64,000 nucleotides of DNA from contig JAFRDO010000064.1 of NCBI GenBank assembly GCA_017403825.1, forward strand, positions 1 through 64,000, read 5' to 3'. Both the position numbers and the translations under genes were made by a program. This DNA comes from Kiritimatiellia bacterium (GTDB lineage: Bacteria > Verrucomicrobiota > Kiritimatiellia > RFP12 > UBA1067). The notes beneath the pieces are model-generated. The model searched no databases, had not been told where the DNA came from, and worked only from the letters and a program-made list of their open reading frames with translations. Below, one piece after another: positions 41,987 through 51,238 of this stretch (positions are counted from its first letter, which is position 1; every line of letters begins with the position of its first letter).

Positions 41987-43402
41987 ATGGACAGACGCGA
42001 TTTTCTGAAACGCTTCGGGCTGGGCGCGGCTTCGCTGGGCGCCGGTGCGGCACTGGGTGACGAATGGGTTGACGCTGCGAAAAGCCTGCCGGAGGGATCG
42101 GTGGGTGACCCCAGGAACGTATGGTTCGGCCAGCGGATATTCCCGATTCCGCACACGATCGAGGACGGCCCGAGCTGCCGGATTGAGAACGGCAAGATCG
42201 TGATGCCGGCCCGGGAAGTGCCGGTGTTCCACCGTGCCGACGTTGCCGTGGTCGGCGGCGGCCCCGCCGGCTTCGCGGCGGCGGTCGCGTCAGCCCGCGC
42301 CGGTGCGAAGACCGTCCTTATAGAGAAGAGCGGTTCGCTCGGAGGGCTTTTTACCAATGGCATGGTTCTTCTCATGTTGTGCAGCTCGGCGCGCGAGGAC
42401 GGCAAGTACAGGCTTGTCACGCGCGGCATCTGCGAGGAGTTCATGACGCGCGCGCAGAAGATGGGCCCGTACGCCTCGACGGGACCTGTGCCGGAAACCC
42501 GCCACTGGCAGCCGACTGTCGATCCGGAGGCGGCGAAGTACCTGATGGATTCCATGTGCGCCGAAGCTGGAGTCGAGACGTTCTTTCACGCGAGCGGCAT
42601 AGACGTCGTGCAGGAAGGCGACGCCGTGCGCGGAGTCGTGTTCTCGTCCAAGCAAGGCTTTCAGGCGGTGCTCGCCAGCCAGGTCGTGGATTGCACTGGC
42701 GACGGCGATGTCTTCTTCGCAGCCGGGTGCGGCTACCGCCAGATAACGCACGGAATCGGCTTCACCGTGAGGCTTGGCAACATTGACAAGGTGACGGCGA
42801 AGGAGAAGCCGCCGAAGCGTGACGATGACCCGATTCCCAGGCGCTGGCCCGTCCGTTCGAACGAAGGCAACCCTGCGACGTGGTGGGGCGGCGCGCTCGG
42901 TCCCAAGGGCGACGGGCTTTCCGTGCGCGACCTGTCGCGGGCGGAAGTCGAGCACCGCCGCAGATGGTGGAAGCACGTGGAGATCATGCGTGGCACGCCC
43001 GGGTGGGAGAAGACGTTCATACTCAACACGTGTTCGCAGATCGGGCCGCGCGCGACGCGCCTTCTGGAGTCGGAAGTCATCTTCGACCGTGCGGCTGCCG
43101 CTGCGGGCACCGAGAAGGACAACGCAATCGGCTGGTTCGGCGACGATGGCCCTCACGCCGCCATGCCGATTCCTTACGGAGCGCTAGTGCCGCGGCGCGG
43201 CGACAACGTGCTGGCCGCCGGACGGTGCATTGGCGCGCCGGACACAATCGACACGTTCCGCCTGATCTGCCCGTGCTTTGTGACTGGCCAGGCCGCCGGC
43301 ACGGCCGCCGCGCTTGCGGCAGCACGCAGCGTGACTCCGCGCAGCCTGCCCGTCGCCGATCTCCGTCGCCGCCTCGCTGCGGACGGGGTGTTCCTCGGCT
43401 GA
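41987..43402 (+). CDS. Tat-exported FAD-dependent oxidoreductase
   Basis: A 471-aa protein of the FAD_oxidored (PF12831-like) family. It starts with a twin-arginine signal (MDRRDFLKRFGLGAASLGAGAALG), placing the enzyme in the periplasm. The dinucleotide-binding motif is VVGGGPAGFAAAVASA (about 86-101), followed by GSLGGLFTNGMV and, near the C-terminus, NVLAAGRCIGA and GQAAGTAAAL. This subfamily is greatly expanded in Planctomycetes/Verrucomicrobia/Kiritimatiellae, usually near glycan-degradation genes; substrates are mostly unknown. The ATG at 41987 is fixed by the Tat motif and ribosome-binding site. It is convergent with the SNF2 gene. Confidence 0.88.
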   Translation: MDRRDFLKRFGLGAASLGAGAALGDEWVDAAKSLPEGSVGDPRNVWFGQRIFPIPHTIEDGPSCRIENGKIVMPAREVPVFHRADVAVVGGGPAGFAAAVASARAGAKTVLIEKSGSLGGLFTNGMVLLMLCSSAREDGKYRLVTRGICEEFMTRAQKMGPYASTGPVPETRHWQPTVDPEAAKYLMDSMCAEAGVETFFHASGIDVVQEGDAVRGVVFSSKQGFQAVLASQVVDCTGDGDVFFAAGCGYRQITHGIGFTVRLGNIDKVTAKEKPPKRDDDPIPRRWPVRSNEGNPATWWGGALGPKGDGLSVRDLSRAEVEHRRRWWKHVEIMRGTPGWEKTFILNTCSQIGPRATRLLESEVIFDRAAAAAGTEKDNAIGWFGDDGPHAAMPIPYGALVPRRGDNVLAAGRCIGAPDTIDTFRLICPCFVTGQAAGTAAALAAARSVTPRSLPVADLRRRLAADGVFLG

Positions 43403-43421
43403 AGCCGATTGCCATAAGCGC

Positions 43422-45953
43422 TTACGAAAGCAACTCGTTCAGGTCGGCAGCAGTGAGCGATTCCATTACGGCCGCGTCGGTCGTGGAGACCGTCGCGGCA
43501 ATGACCGCCTGCTTCCTGCGCTGGAGCGCCAGCACCTTCTCCTCGATGCTGCCTGCGGCGATCATCTTCATTACGTACACCGTCTTCTTCTGCCCGATGC
43601 GGTGTGCACGGTCCGTGGCCTGGTCCTCGACGGCCGGGTTCCACCACGGGTCGTAGTGCATCACCATGTCCGCTCCCGTAAGGTTCAGTCCCGTGCCGCC
43701 TGCCATCAGCGAAATCAGGAACACTGGAATCTCGGGCGTTCGATTGAAGCGGTCGCATTCGCCCAGCCTGTCCTTAGTGGATCCGTCGAGGTAGCAGAAC
43801 TTCACGCCTTCGTTGCGGAGACGTTCCGCGAGTGTCTTCAGCATCGTGACGAACTGCGAGAACACGAGAATCTTGTGTCCGCCGGCGACAGCGGAGAGAA
43901 GCTGTTCCATGAAAGGCTCCACCTTCGCGCGCGATGCGATCTGTCGGAGCTTCATGAGCATCGCCAGCAACTCGAACTTCGACTTCGCGAATCCCTTCGC
44001 CCGTATGACGCCGCCTGCCTGTGCGCGTGTCTTCGCCAGGGCCTCCGAGTATTCGCGCTGAGCCTCGTCAGACATCGGGCAGTACGATATCTTCACGATC
44101 TTGTCGGGAAGGTCTTTTGCGACCATCTTCTTCAGGCGGCGCAGTATGAACGGGTGGAGCTTGCGCTTCAGCCGCGCGAGCGCATCGTCGGCTCCGTCCG
44201 CGCCGTCGCGGATCGGGTCTTCGAACGAGGCCTTGAACGCCGTGTAGTCGCCGAGGTATTCAGGCGAGAGGAAGTCGAATATCGACCAGACGTCGGCTAC
44301 GGAGTTCTCGACCGGCGTGCCGGTGAGCACGAGGCGCCTCCGTGCGTCCAGCATCTTCACGGCCTTCGCGTTCTTCGTGTCGCGGTTCTTGATGTGCTGG
44401 GCTTCGTCCAGCACGACGACGGAGAAGGGTATTCCGAGGTATGCGGCCTCGATGTCGCGTTGCAGGAGCGCGTATGACGTGACGACGATGTCCGCGGATT
44501 GAATCTGCGCGAATGAGGCGGCGCGGTCGGGGCCTGAGATGACCAGTGTCTTCAGCCACGGCGTGAACTTTTCCGATTCGGCCTGCCAGTTGCGTACGAG
44601 AGACGTCGGACACACGATGAGTGCCGGTGCCTTCGGTGCTCCTCCGGTGCGAGGGAGCGCGAGCCACGTCAACGTCTGCAGCGTCTTGCCGAGGCCCATC
44701 TCGTCCGCAAGAAGTCCGGAGAGCCCGGCTTCCTCCAGGAACCTGAGCCAGTAGACGCCTTGCTTCTGGTATGGACGTAGCACCTTTTCCAGCCGTCCGA
44801 GTGCAACGGGCTCGAATCGCGCGTTCTCGTTGCGCGCGTTGCGTGCTGCCGCAGTGGTGCGCCAGCGCGGCGCCGCAGTGTCGGCAAGGTCGATGCAGTC
44901 GCCGAGTCCGTCGAGCGATGCCTTTACGTAAGGGGCGTAGACGCCTCTGACGCGGAAGCTTCCGGCGGCGGCTCCGTTCTGGCTCGTCGCGCAGTCGCGG
45001 AAGACGTCCGAGACTGCCTCCAGCGCGGCGATGTCGAGGAGCGCAACCTTTCCCTCCCTCAGGACGTATCCGTCGCCGCGGTTTACGGCGGCCTGTATTT
45101 CAGCAGGAGAAATGTCGAGGCGTCCGGTATCGAACGAGATGCAGACGTCGAAGTCGCCGTTCGGCGCGTCGCGGACTTCGACTACGGGCACGACGGACTG
45201 CATCGTGTCGGTCAGGTCGGACAGTTTTTGGGAGAGCTCCACGAACCAGCCCTTTCGGCGCAGTGCGGGGAGACCAGTGCCGAGGAACGACAGCAGCTTC
45301 TGCGAGTCGGTGATATAGAGCCGCATGTCGCCTTCCTTGTAGCCTGGCTCGAACCCCCACGCTTTCACGGTGCGTATGGCGGCCTGCTCGGCGGGCAAGG
45401 AGCGTACACGGCGCACGAGGTCGTCGTCTGGGTCGGGGAGGAAGACCGTGTGCTCCGACTGGATCGAGCAGGCCGGGAAGTCGATTTCGCCGTAGTGCGC
45501 GTCGATCTCGATTGAAAGCGAGGCCCGCGAGCCGGAGACGAGCGCGGAGAAGGCTGGGACGGCAGGGACCTCGATGAAGGAAGTCGCATCGCCGGATCCG
45601 TCCTCCGTCATATCGTCGTCAGACGCGGCGGCGGGATTCTCCATCTCCTCGTCTTCCATCTCGGTTATCATTTGCGCGATGCCGAGCGCGACGACGTGCG
45701 GGCAGATCCGCCCGTACCGCTGGTTGATGGCGCACGGGCATCGCGACTCAATGCAGCCTCCTGCGGTGAGCTTGAGGCTGACCGGCATTTCCCATCCGTC
45801 GGGCTGCTCTATCCGCCCTGAGATTATGAGCGTGTCATCGTCGTAGCGGACGTCCCGCACGTCGCCGGAATTGCAGAGGGCGAGCGCCTGGTTGAACACT
45901 TCCTGTCCGCCCCAGCCGATGATTTCATCGTTTGTGATTCCGCTCTTGACCAT
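43422..45953 (-). CDS. SNF2/RapA-type helicase with SWIM zinc finger
   Basis: An 843-aa SF2 ATPase. A SWIM-like CxC...CxH cluster (CPCAINQRYGRICPH, about 70-84) lies near the N-terminus. The SNF2 core has GLLADEMGLGKTLQTL (motif I), VVLDEAQHIKN (motif II), LTGTPVENS (motif III), LDGSTKDR, and GGTGLNLTGAD...AHRIGQ (motifs V-VI). Such proteins move along duplex DNA and remodel DNA-protein complexes, possibly recycling RNA polymerase. The ATG at 45953 is chosen because TTGACC-18 bp-TATCAT lies directly upstream; the longer frame would run through the rnhC gene. It is transcribed divergently from rnhC. Confidence 0.9.
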   Translation of the reverse strand: MVKSGITNDEIIGWGGQEVFNQALALCNSGDVRDVRYDDDTLIISGRIEQPDGWEMPVSLKLTAGGCIESRCPCAINQRYGRICPHVVALGIAQMITEMEDEEMENPAAASDDDMTEDGSGDATSFIEVPAVPAFSALVSGSRASLSIEIDAHYGEIDFPACSIQSEHTVFLPDPDDDLVRRVRSLPAEQAAIRTVKAWGFEPGYKEGDMRLYITDSQKLLSFLGTGLPALRRKGWFVELSQKLSDLTDTMQSVVPVVEVRDAPNGDFDVCISFDTGRLDISPAEIQAAVNRGDGYVLREGKVALLDIAALEAVSDVFRDCATSQNGAAAGSFRVRGVYAPYVKASLDGLGDCIDLADTAAPRWRTTAAARNARNENARFEPVALGRLEKVLRPYQKQGVYWLRFLEEAGLSGLLADEMGLGKTLQTLTWLALPRTGGAPKAPALIVCPTSLVRNWQAESEKFTPWLKTLVISGPDRAASFAQIQSADIVVTSYALLQRDIEAAYLGIPFSVVVLDEAQHIKNRDTKNAKAVKMLDARRRLVLTGTPVENSVADVWSIFDFLSPEYLGDYTAFKASFEDPIRDGADGADDALARLKRKLHPFILRRLKKMVAKDLPDKIVKISYCPMSDEAQREYSEALAKTRAQAGGVIRAKGFAKSKFELLAMLMKLRQIASRAKVEPFMEQLLSAVAGGHKILVFSQFVTMLKTLAERLRNEGVKFCYLDGSTKDRLGECDRFNRTPEIPVFLISLMAGGTGLNLTGADMVMHYDPWWNPAVEDQATDRAHRIGQKKTVYVMKMIAAGSIEEKVLALQRRKQAVIAATVSTTDAAVMESLTAADLNELLS

Positions 45954-45959
45954 GCCGTT

Positions 45960-45989
45960 ATGATAGCACATCTGCCGTCGCCCGGTCAA
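45960..45989 (-). promoter_or_regulatory. Promoter of the SNF2 gene (leaderless)
   Basis: On the reverse strand TTGACC (45984-45989), 18 bp, TATCAT (45960-45965), then 6 bases to the ATG at 45953. Confidence 0.7.
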
Positions 45990-46036
45990 ACGCCGGAAGC
46001 GGTGCAACAGCGTCACCGCCGACGGGCAAACTTTGG

Positions 46037-46042
46037 TATAAT
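46037..46042 (+). promoter_or_regulatory. -10 box of rnhC (leaderless)
   Basis: TATAAT within TTTGGTATAATACG, 7 bases before the ATG at 46050. No ribosome-binding site is possible in that space. Confidence 0.65.
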
Positions 46043-46049
46043 ACGTGGC

Positions 46050-47093
46050 ATGGAACCGCCGAAGAAAACATGCTTCACCTACGAGCTGACGAACGACCAG
46101 CAGGAGATCCTGCTGGGCTTGATGGTGAACGGCAACTATCGGCGGCGCGAGGTGCCGTATTCGCTCTGGTCCATCGAAGGCGACGGCTTCAACGCAACGC
46201 TTTACTCGAAGGAGAAGCACGGCCTGCGCAAGCTTTGCGTGCAGGGGTCGAAGGCGGAAGATTTCGTGCTCTTCCAGCTGGAGCCGATAGTTCTCGGCGG
46301 CGCGTCTCTCGGTTACGAGAAGGTGCTGAACCCGGAGAGCGTCGCTCCACACGCCGGCAGCGACGAGTCTGGGAAAGGCGACTACTTCGGACCCCTCGTC
46401 GTATGCTGCGCATACACGGACGAGCGCCTGTCGGACGAGATGGCGAAGCTGGGCGTAAGGGACTGCAAGCAGATGTCCGACAAGGCGGTGCTTGCGGCCG
46501 GTGCCGCGCTTCGGCATCTGCTGGGTCCGACTGGCTACGCGACCGTGAAGCTTGGCCCTGCCGCATACAACAGGCTTTACGCGAAGATGCGGAACATAAA
46601 CCGCATGCTCGCCTGGGCGCACGGCACGGCCATCGAGGAGCTTCTGGAGAAGCGTCCGGGTTGCGGTCGCGTAGTAGTGGACCAGTTCGCGCCAACTGAG
46701 GACACGATCCGCCGCGCTCTGAAGCCGCACGGACGCGCAGCGACGATCGAGCAGCGTCACAGGGCCGAGAGCGACATCGCAGTCGCGGCGGCTTCGGTGA
46801 TTGCCCGCGAGCTTTTTCTCCGTGCCATCGCCGACATGACGGCCGAGGTGTTCGGTCCGCCGCCTGCGGACGGCGAACCGTCCGGACGCGTCCCCGCAGG
46901 CTCCTCGGACCCGCGAGTGCGCGAACTTGCGGAGGAGATGGTGCGCAAGCACGGCCCGACGTGGCTTATGAACCACTGCAAGGCGCATTTCCAGACGACA
47001 GACAAGGTGCTGTCCGCCTGCGGCAAGGGCCGTGAAGATCTACCACCCGAAGGACAAATCGTTTCGAAAGGAAAAAGAGATGCTGATAGCTGA
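46050..47093 (+). CDS. rnhC: Ribonuclease HIII
   Basis: A 347-aa RNase H type 2 enzyme that cleaves the RNA strand of RNA-DNA hybrids. The active-site segment is GSDESGKGDYFGPLVV (103-118), the DESGKGD form typical of RNase HIII rather than HII (DEAGRG). The N-terminal 85 residues form the TBP-like substrate-binding domain characteristic of HIII. VVVDQFA and ESDIAVAAASVIAREL complete the catalytic site. A short low-complexity loop (GPPPADGEPSGRVPAGSSDPR) sits before the last helix. The ATG at 46050 is preferred because it directly follows the -10 box. Its 3' end overlaps the TolQ-like gene by 14 bases. Confidence 0.93.
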   Translation: MEPPKKTCFTYELTNDQQEILLGLMVNGNYRRREVPYSLWSIEGDGFNATLYSKEKHGLRKLCVQGSKAEDFVLFQLEPIVLGGASLGYEKVLNPESVAPHAGSDESGKGDYFGPLVVCCAYTDERLSDEMAKLGVRDCKQMSDKAVLAAGAALRHLLGPTGYATVKLGPAAYNRLYAKMRNINRMLAWAHGTAIEELLEKRPGCGRVVVDQFAPTEDTIRRALKPHGRAATIEQRHRAESDIAVAAASVIARELFLRAIADMTAEVFGPPPADGEPSGRVPAGSSDPRVRELAEEMVRKHGPTWLMNHCKAHFQTTDKVLSACGKGREDLPPEGQIVSKGKRDADS

Positions 47094-47799
47094 CTCACTC
47101 ATCAACGGATTCCTCAGCTCCAACCTGATGGGGCAGGGGATTGTAATCGTCCAGCTGCTAGCCTCGGTCGTCATGGTCGCGACGATCATCGGCAAGGCTA
47201 AGGAGCTTGGCTTCGTCGGACGGACGACGCGGAGGTTCCTGCGGGACTTCTCCACCGGACGCGACGTGCTGGAATACTACCTGCAGCGCCGTCCGACGGT
47301 GACGACAGGTATAGAGGGCATCTACAAGGAGACGTGCGAGAGGCTGCTGAAGCTGCTTACGCCGGACGTTCGCTCTCTCCTAGTCGGGCGCCAGACCGGT
47401 GACGCGGCGGCTGCGCTTACTGCACGCGAGATAGAGCTGGTGCGCGGAACGTGCGAGCATGTCCTTGACGAGGAGGAGATTCGCGTCGAGCACGGCATGG
47501 GCGTCGTCTCCACGATCGTCACGTTCACGCCGATGCTCGGACTGCTCGGCACGGTGTGGGGCGTGCTTGACGCGTTCGCGGAGATGGGCGCGGCAGGCAG
47601 CGCGAACCTGGCGACGATCGCGCCGTCCATCTCCGCCGCGCTCGTCACGACGGTCGTGGGCCTGCTGATCGCGATCCCCGGCGTCATAGCGTCCAACCGC
47701 ATGGGCGCGGCGATCCGCAAGATCACCTCCGACATGGAAGGTTTCGCGGACGAGCTGATCGGCCGCATCGCGTGCGAGTTCCAGGGCCGGGGGGCGTGA
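47080..47799 (+). CDS. MotA/TolQ/ExbB proton channel family protein
   Basis: A 239-aa inner-membrane protein. Three transmembrane segments lie at about 18-38, 135-160 and 185-205, with the family motif region LGLLGTVWGVLDAF and the proton-path segment ATIAPSISAALVTTVVGLLIAIPGV. It forms the stator with the next gene product. The ATG at 47080 follows GAAAGGAAAAAGAG inside the end of rnhC. With ExbD/TolR-like and TonB-like genes directly downstream it should energise an outer-membrane process such as uptake or envelope constriction. Confidence 0.92.
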   Translation: MLIADSLINGFLSSNLMGQGIVIVQLLASVVMVATIIGKAKELGFVGRTTRRFLRDFSTGRDVLEYYLQRRPTVTTGIEGIYKETCERLLKLLTPDVRSLLVGRQTGDAAAALTAREIELVRGTCEHVLDEEEIRVEHGMGVVSTIVTFTPMLGLLGTVWGVLDAFAEMGAAGSANLATIAPSISAALVTTVVGLLIAIPGVIASNRMGAAIRKITSDMEGFADELIGRIACEFQGRGA

Positions 47800-47800
47800 C

Positions 47801-48217
47801 ATGTCGCTAAGGAGAAGGATGCGAGCGCGCCGCGAGGGCGCGAAGGCGTCGATCGACATGAATTCGCTGATCGACCTGACGTTCCTGCTTCTCGTCGTGT
47901 TCATCGTCACGCTGCCGACGCTGGAGCAGTCGATTCACGTGATGCTTCCGGTCGGGAAGACATCGAAGGCGCAGGACGACAAGAAGAAGACGTTCTCTAT
48001 TACCGTCAACTCGACCGGGCAAATATACGTTGGCGAGGTTCCGACAACGCGTGACGACCTCAAGGCGTCGCTTACCAAGGCTGTTGCCGACGACCCGGAA
48101 CTGAGCGTGCTAGTGCGCGGTGACGTGCGCGTTGGATATGGCGACGTGTACGAGGTGGTGAAGATCGCCAAGGACTGCAACGTCAAGCATCTTGGGCTCG
48201 TGTCGAAGGAGAAGTGA
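47801..48217 (+). CDS. ExbD/TolR family protein
   Basis: A 138-aa protein with a single N-terminal transmembrane helix (about 24-42) preceded by SIDMNSLIDLTFLLLVVF, in which the second Asp (DLTFLLL) is the conserved proton-carrying residue. A periplasmic domain with KTFSITVNSTGQIYVGE and LSVLVRGDVRVGYGDVYEVV follows. It pairs with the TolQ/ExbB-like protein one base upstream and feeds the TonB-like protein downstream. Confidence 0.92.
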   Translation: MSLRRRMRARREGAKASIDMNSLIDLTFLLLVVFIVTLPTLEQSIHVMLPVGKTSKAQDDKKKTFSITVNSTGQIYVGEVPTTRDDLKASLTKAVADDPELSVLVRGDVRVGYGDVYEVVKIAKDCNVKHLGLVSKEK

Positions 48218-48226
48218 GGCGCCAAG

Positions 48227-49147
48227 GTGGAAGTCTGGAGAGTAGAGGACCTTGAGGGTCAGAGGCCGAAGGTGCTCGGTACGAGCAGCTTCGTGCTTGC
48301 GCTCTGTCTCCACATCGCCTTCTTCCTCGTCTGCTGGGCCGCGGCAAAATGGCATTTCCGGGAGAAGGAAGTCATTACGCCGATTGACCTGACGGTCGTT
48401 GTTGTCGAGAACCTGGACGGCAATCCAGACGAGCCACCACCGCTTAAAAAGCCGGATCCGCCGCCGCCTCCGCCTCCGCCGCCACCACCGAAGCCTCCAA
48501 AGCCGAAGCCGAAGCCCAAGGAGCCGGAAAAGCCGAAAGAGCTCGAGAAGATCGTCACGAACATTGTCGAGAAGGTCGAGAAGAAAAAGGAGCCAGACCC
48601 TCCGAAGCCGCCTGAGCCTCCAAAGAAGGAGCTTCCGAAGCCTCCGGAACCTCCGAAGAAGACTGCGAAGGAACTGCGCGAGGAACGCATCAAAAGGATG
48701 CAGCAAAGCGCTAAGGACACGAAGCGCAGGGTTGAGTCTGCCAAACCTTCGCCCCCGCAGCCGAACGGACGTACGGACAAGAAGACTCTCTCCGACGCGG
48801 AGATACAGAAACTGCTGAATGCCGGATACAAGCCTGGCAGTTCGACGAACCTGGCGGCCAGCGAGGAGCAGCTCTGCTATTCGCTGATAAAACAGGCGTT
48901 CGAGGCGAAGTGGGACGTTCCGCCTTGGACGGACACGCTGAAACCCATCTCCATTCGCGTCTGGTTCGGCAATGGCGGGAGCATCTTGAAGTACAAGCTG
49001 GTGTCGAGTTCAAGCGATAGGAGCGTGGACGCCACGATTACGTCCGCCGCGTCGCGCGTCGGTGCTGTCAGGGGCCTTACCGCAGGCTTCATCGAGAAGT
49101 ACGGGAAAAATGGTGTGGTGATACAGTTTGAGGTGAAGCCGAAATAA
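48227..49147 (+). CDS. TonB-like energy transducer with long proline-rich spacer
   Basis: A 306-aa protein. One transmembrane helix (about 22-42, FVLALCLHIAFFLVCWAAA), then a Pro/Lys/Glu-rich stretch (about 65-155) including an 11-proline run, then a Lys-rich helix and a C-terminal domain (about 195-306) resembling TonB/TolA C (CYSLIKQAFEAKWDVP, SIRVWFGNGGSILKYKL). The architecture couples the TolQ/TolR stator to outer-membrane receptors or to Pal/TolB. The start is GTG, 9 bases after the ExbD stop; no upstream ATG is available. Confidence 0.85.
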   Translation: MEVWRVEDLEGQRPKVLGTSSFVLALCLHIAFFLVCWAAAKWHFREKEVITPIDLTVVVVENLDGNPDEPPPLKKPDPPPPPPPPPPPKPPKPKPKPKEPEKPKELEKIVTNIVEKVEKKKEPDPPKPPEPPKKELPKPPEPPKKTAKELREERIKRMQQSAKDTKRRVESAKPSPPQPNGRTDKKTLSDAEIQKLLNAGYKPGSSTNLAASEEQLCYSLIKQAFEAKWDVPPWTDTLKPISIRVWFGNGGSILKYKLVSSSSDRSVDATITSAASRVGAVRGLTAGFIEKYGKNGVVIQFEVKPK

Positions 49148-49178
49148 TCTGTCTGGCAAGGCGTTCGCCATTTTATGG

Positions 49179-49184
49179 TATAAT
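49179..49184 (+). promoter_or_regulatory. -10 box of the Fe-S oxidoreductase operon
   Basis: TATAAT within TTTTATGGTATAATACG. The mRNA leader contains CAGGAG before the ATG at 49212. Confidence 0.65.
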
Positions 49185-49211
49185 ACGCTCTCACAGGAGC
49201 AACGACGAGAA

Positions 49212-51236
49212 ATGATCAATCTGACGATAGACGGCGCGAAGGTGTCCGTTCCGGAAGGTTCTACCATATTGGATGCCGCCAACGCGGCGGGCATAGAGAT
49301 ACCCAACCTCTGCTTTATGAAGGAGCTGAAGCCCTACGGGGCGTGCGGCGTGTGCGTGGTTGAGGTCGAGAAATGCCCGAAGCTGCTGCGCGCGTGCGCG
49401 ACGAAGGTGGCGGAGGGCATGGTTGTAAGCACCAAAGGCGAGCGGGCGCTAAGGGCCCGCAGCCTTGCGCTGGAGCTTCTGATGGGCGACCACGACGGTG
49501 ACTGCCAGGGCCCGTGCAAGCTGAACTGCCCCGCGCACACCGATTGCCAGAAGTACGTCAAGGAGATTGCCGAAGGCCGCTTTGCGGACGCCGTGGCCAC
49601 GGTGATGGATACGTTCCCGTTCCCTGCGGCGATCGGGCGGGTGTGTCCGCACCCCTGCGAGAAATCGTGCCGCCGCAGGCTCGTCGAGGCTCCGATATCG
49701 ATAGCGCAGCTCAAGTATTTCGCGGCCGACCAGGTAAGGAAGGTCGGCAACGCGCATCCTGTAAAGGTCGCTCCGCCGACCGGCAAGAAGGTCGGCATCA
49801 TAGGAGGCGGTCCCGCCGGGCTGACCGCCGCGTTCAAGCTGGCGCAATGGGGTCACTCCGTCACGGTATACGACCAGATGCCGGAGATGGGCGGAATGCT
49901 GCGCTACGGCATACCCGCCTACAGACTGCCGAAGGACGTGCTGAAGGCCGAGACGGACGCGATAGAGGCCCTTGGCGTGACGTTTGTCAACGGCTTCAAG
50001 ATTGGGCGAGATGCGGATTTCGGCAAGTTTCGCGGCTGGTTTGACGCGGTGATCGTCGCCAACGGCGCATGGAAGTCGTCGGCGATGCGCGTGAAGGGCG
50101 AGGAGCTGAAGGGCGTCTGGGGCGGTATCGACTTCCTTCGCGCGGTCGCCACCGGACAGAAGCCGGACATCGGCGAGCGCGTGGCGGTCGTCGGCGGCGG
50201 CAACACTGCGATGGACGCCTGCCGCACAGCAGTGCGCGTCGGGGCGAAGGAGGTGTTCGTCATCTACCGCCGCACCCGCAAGGAAATGCCGGCTGAAGAC
50301 GTGGAGATTGCGGAGGCTGAGGAAGAGGGCGTCAAGTTCAGGTTCCTCTGCGCTCCAGACGAGATAATCGGCAGCGACGGACGCGTGTCCGCCATGCGGC
50401 TTCAGGCGATGGAGCTGGGCGAGCCGGACGAGCGCGGCAGGCGCAAGCCGTTTCCCGTGCCCGGCAAGTTCGAGGAGATTGCGCTCGACAGCGTGATCGC
50501 TGCCATCGGACAGCGTAACGATCCCGAGGGATTCGAGTCGCTGCCGCAAACGCAAAAGGGCACGATAGCGGCGGATGAAGCGACGTTCGCGACGTCGTTG
50601 CCAGGCGTGTTCGCCTGCGGCGACACGGTGAACAAGGGCGCAGGCATAGCCATCGGCGCGATCGCACAGGCGAACGAGGCGGCGCTCGCCGTTAATGCAT
50701 ACCTGCGCGGCGGTGAATACCGTCCGGTCAAGCCGATACTGTCCGAGCGCGACGTGACCGAAAAGGACTTCGCCGACCGCGAGCGCATCGAGCGCGTCAA
50801 GATGCCGCAGCGTCCGCCGGAGGAACGCCGGCGCGACTTCCGCGAGGTCAATCTCGGCCTTTCGCCGGAAATGGCGATGGCAGAGGCGAAGCGCTGCCTG
50901 GAGTGTGGTTGCCACGACTACGCAGACTGCAAGCTTATCCGCACGGCGAATATGCTCAGGACTGACGTGAAGCGGCTTCGCGGCGAGTTTCACCCGGGAT
51001 TCGTGGAGAAGGACCTTGGAGCGATAGAGCGCAACCAGCGCAAGTGCATCACGTGCGGACAGTGCGTGCGCGTCTGCGAGGAGATTGCTAAGAAGGGCCT
51101 GCTCGGGCTCGTGGGGCGCGGTTTCACGACGGTCATCAAGCCGGAGTTCCGCGATCCGTCGGCGACGGCCGGCTGCGCGGAGTGCCATCTTTGCGTCGAC
51201 AATTGCCCGACGGGCGCGTTGCGGCTTTTGGTGTGA
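49212..51236 (+). CDS. 2Fe-2S / GltD-like FAD / 4Fe-4S multidomain oxidoreductase
   Basis: A 674-aa modular redox protein. Residues 1-80 form a plant-type 2Fe-2S ferredoxin (CFMKELKPYGACGVCVVEVEKC). Residues about 95-165 form a cysteine-rich GltD-like linker (CQGPCKLNCPAHTDCQKYV, CPHPCEKSC). Residues about 195-510 carry two dinucleotide-binding domains, VGIIGGGPAGLTAAFKLA for FAD and VAVVGGGNTAMDACR for NAD(P)H. The C-terminus has a cysteine motif (CLECGC) and two 4Fe-4S clusters (CITCGQCVRVC and CAECHLCVDNCP). The layout matches NAD(P)H-linked electron-transfer or bifurcating subunits of anaerobes, such as those associated with hydrogenases or formate dehydrogenases. No partner subunits are in the window, and the physiological partner is unknown. 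Confidence 0.82.
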   Translation: MINLTIDGAKVSVPEGSTILDAANAAGIEIPNLCFMKELKPYGACGVCVVEVEKCPKLLRACATKVAEGMVVSTKGERALRARSLALELLMGDHDGDCQGPCKLNCPAHTDCQKYVKEIAEGRFADAVATVMDTFPFPAAIGRVCPHPCEKSCRRRLVEAPISIAQLKYFAADQVRKVGNAHPVKVAPPTGKKVGIIGGGPAGLTAAFKLAQWGHSVTVYDQMPEMGGMLRYGIPAYRLPKDVLKAETDAIEALGVTFVNGFKIGRDADFGKFRGWFDAVIVANGAWKSSAMRVKGEELKGVWGGIDFLRAVATGQKPDIGERVAVVGGGNTAMDACRTAVRVGAKEVFVIYRRTRKEMPAEDVEIAEAEEEGVKFRFLCAPDEIIGSDGRVSAMRLQAMELGEPDERGRRKPFPVPGKFEEIALDSVIAAIGQRNDPEGFESLPQTQKGTIAADEATFATSLPGVFACGDTVNKGAGIAIGAIAQANEAALAVNAYLRGGEYRPVKPILSERDVTEKDFADRERIERVKMPQRPPEERRRDFREVNLGLSPEMAMAEAKRCLECGCHDYADCKLIRTANMLRTDVKRLRGEFHPGFVEKDLGAIERNQRKCITCGQCVRVCEEIAKKGLLGLVGRGFTTVIKPEFRDPSATAGCAECHLCVDNCPTGALRLLV

Positions 51237-51238
51237 TT

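Noticed and set aside
45954-46988. A longer N-terminus for the SNF2 protein (open frame to 46988)
   Set aside because: The extension is antisense to rnhC and is simply an open shadow frame in GC-rich DNA; a promoter sits at 45960-45989.
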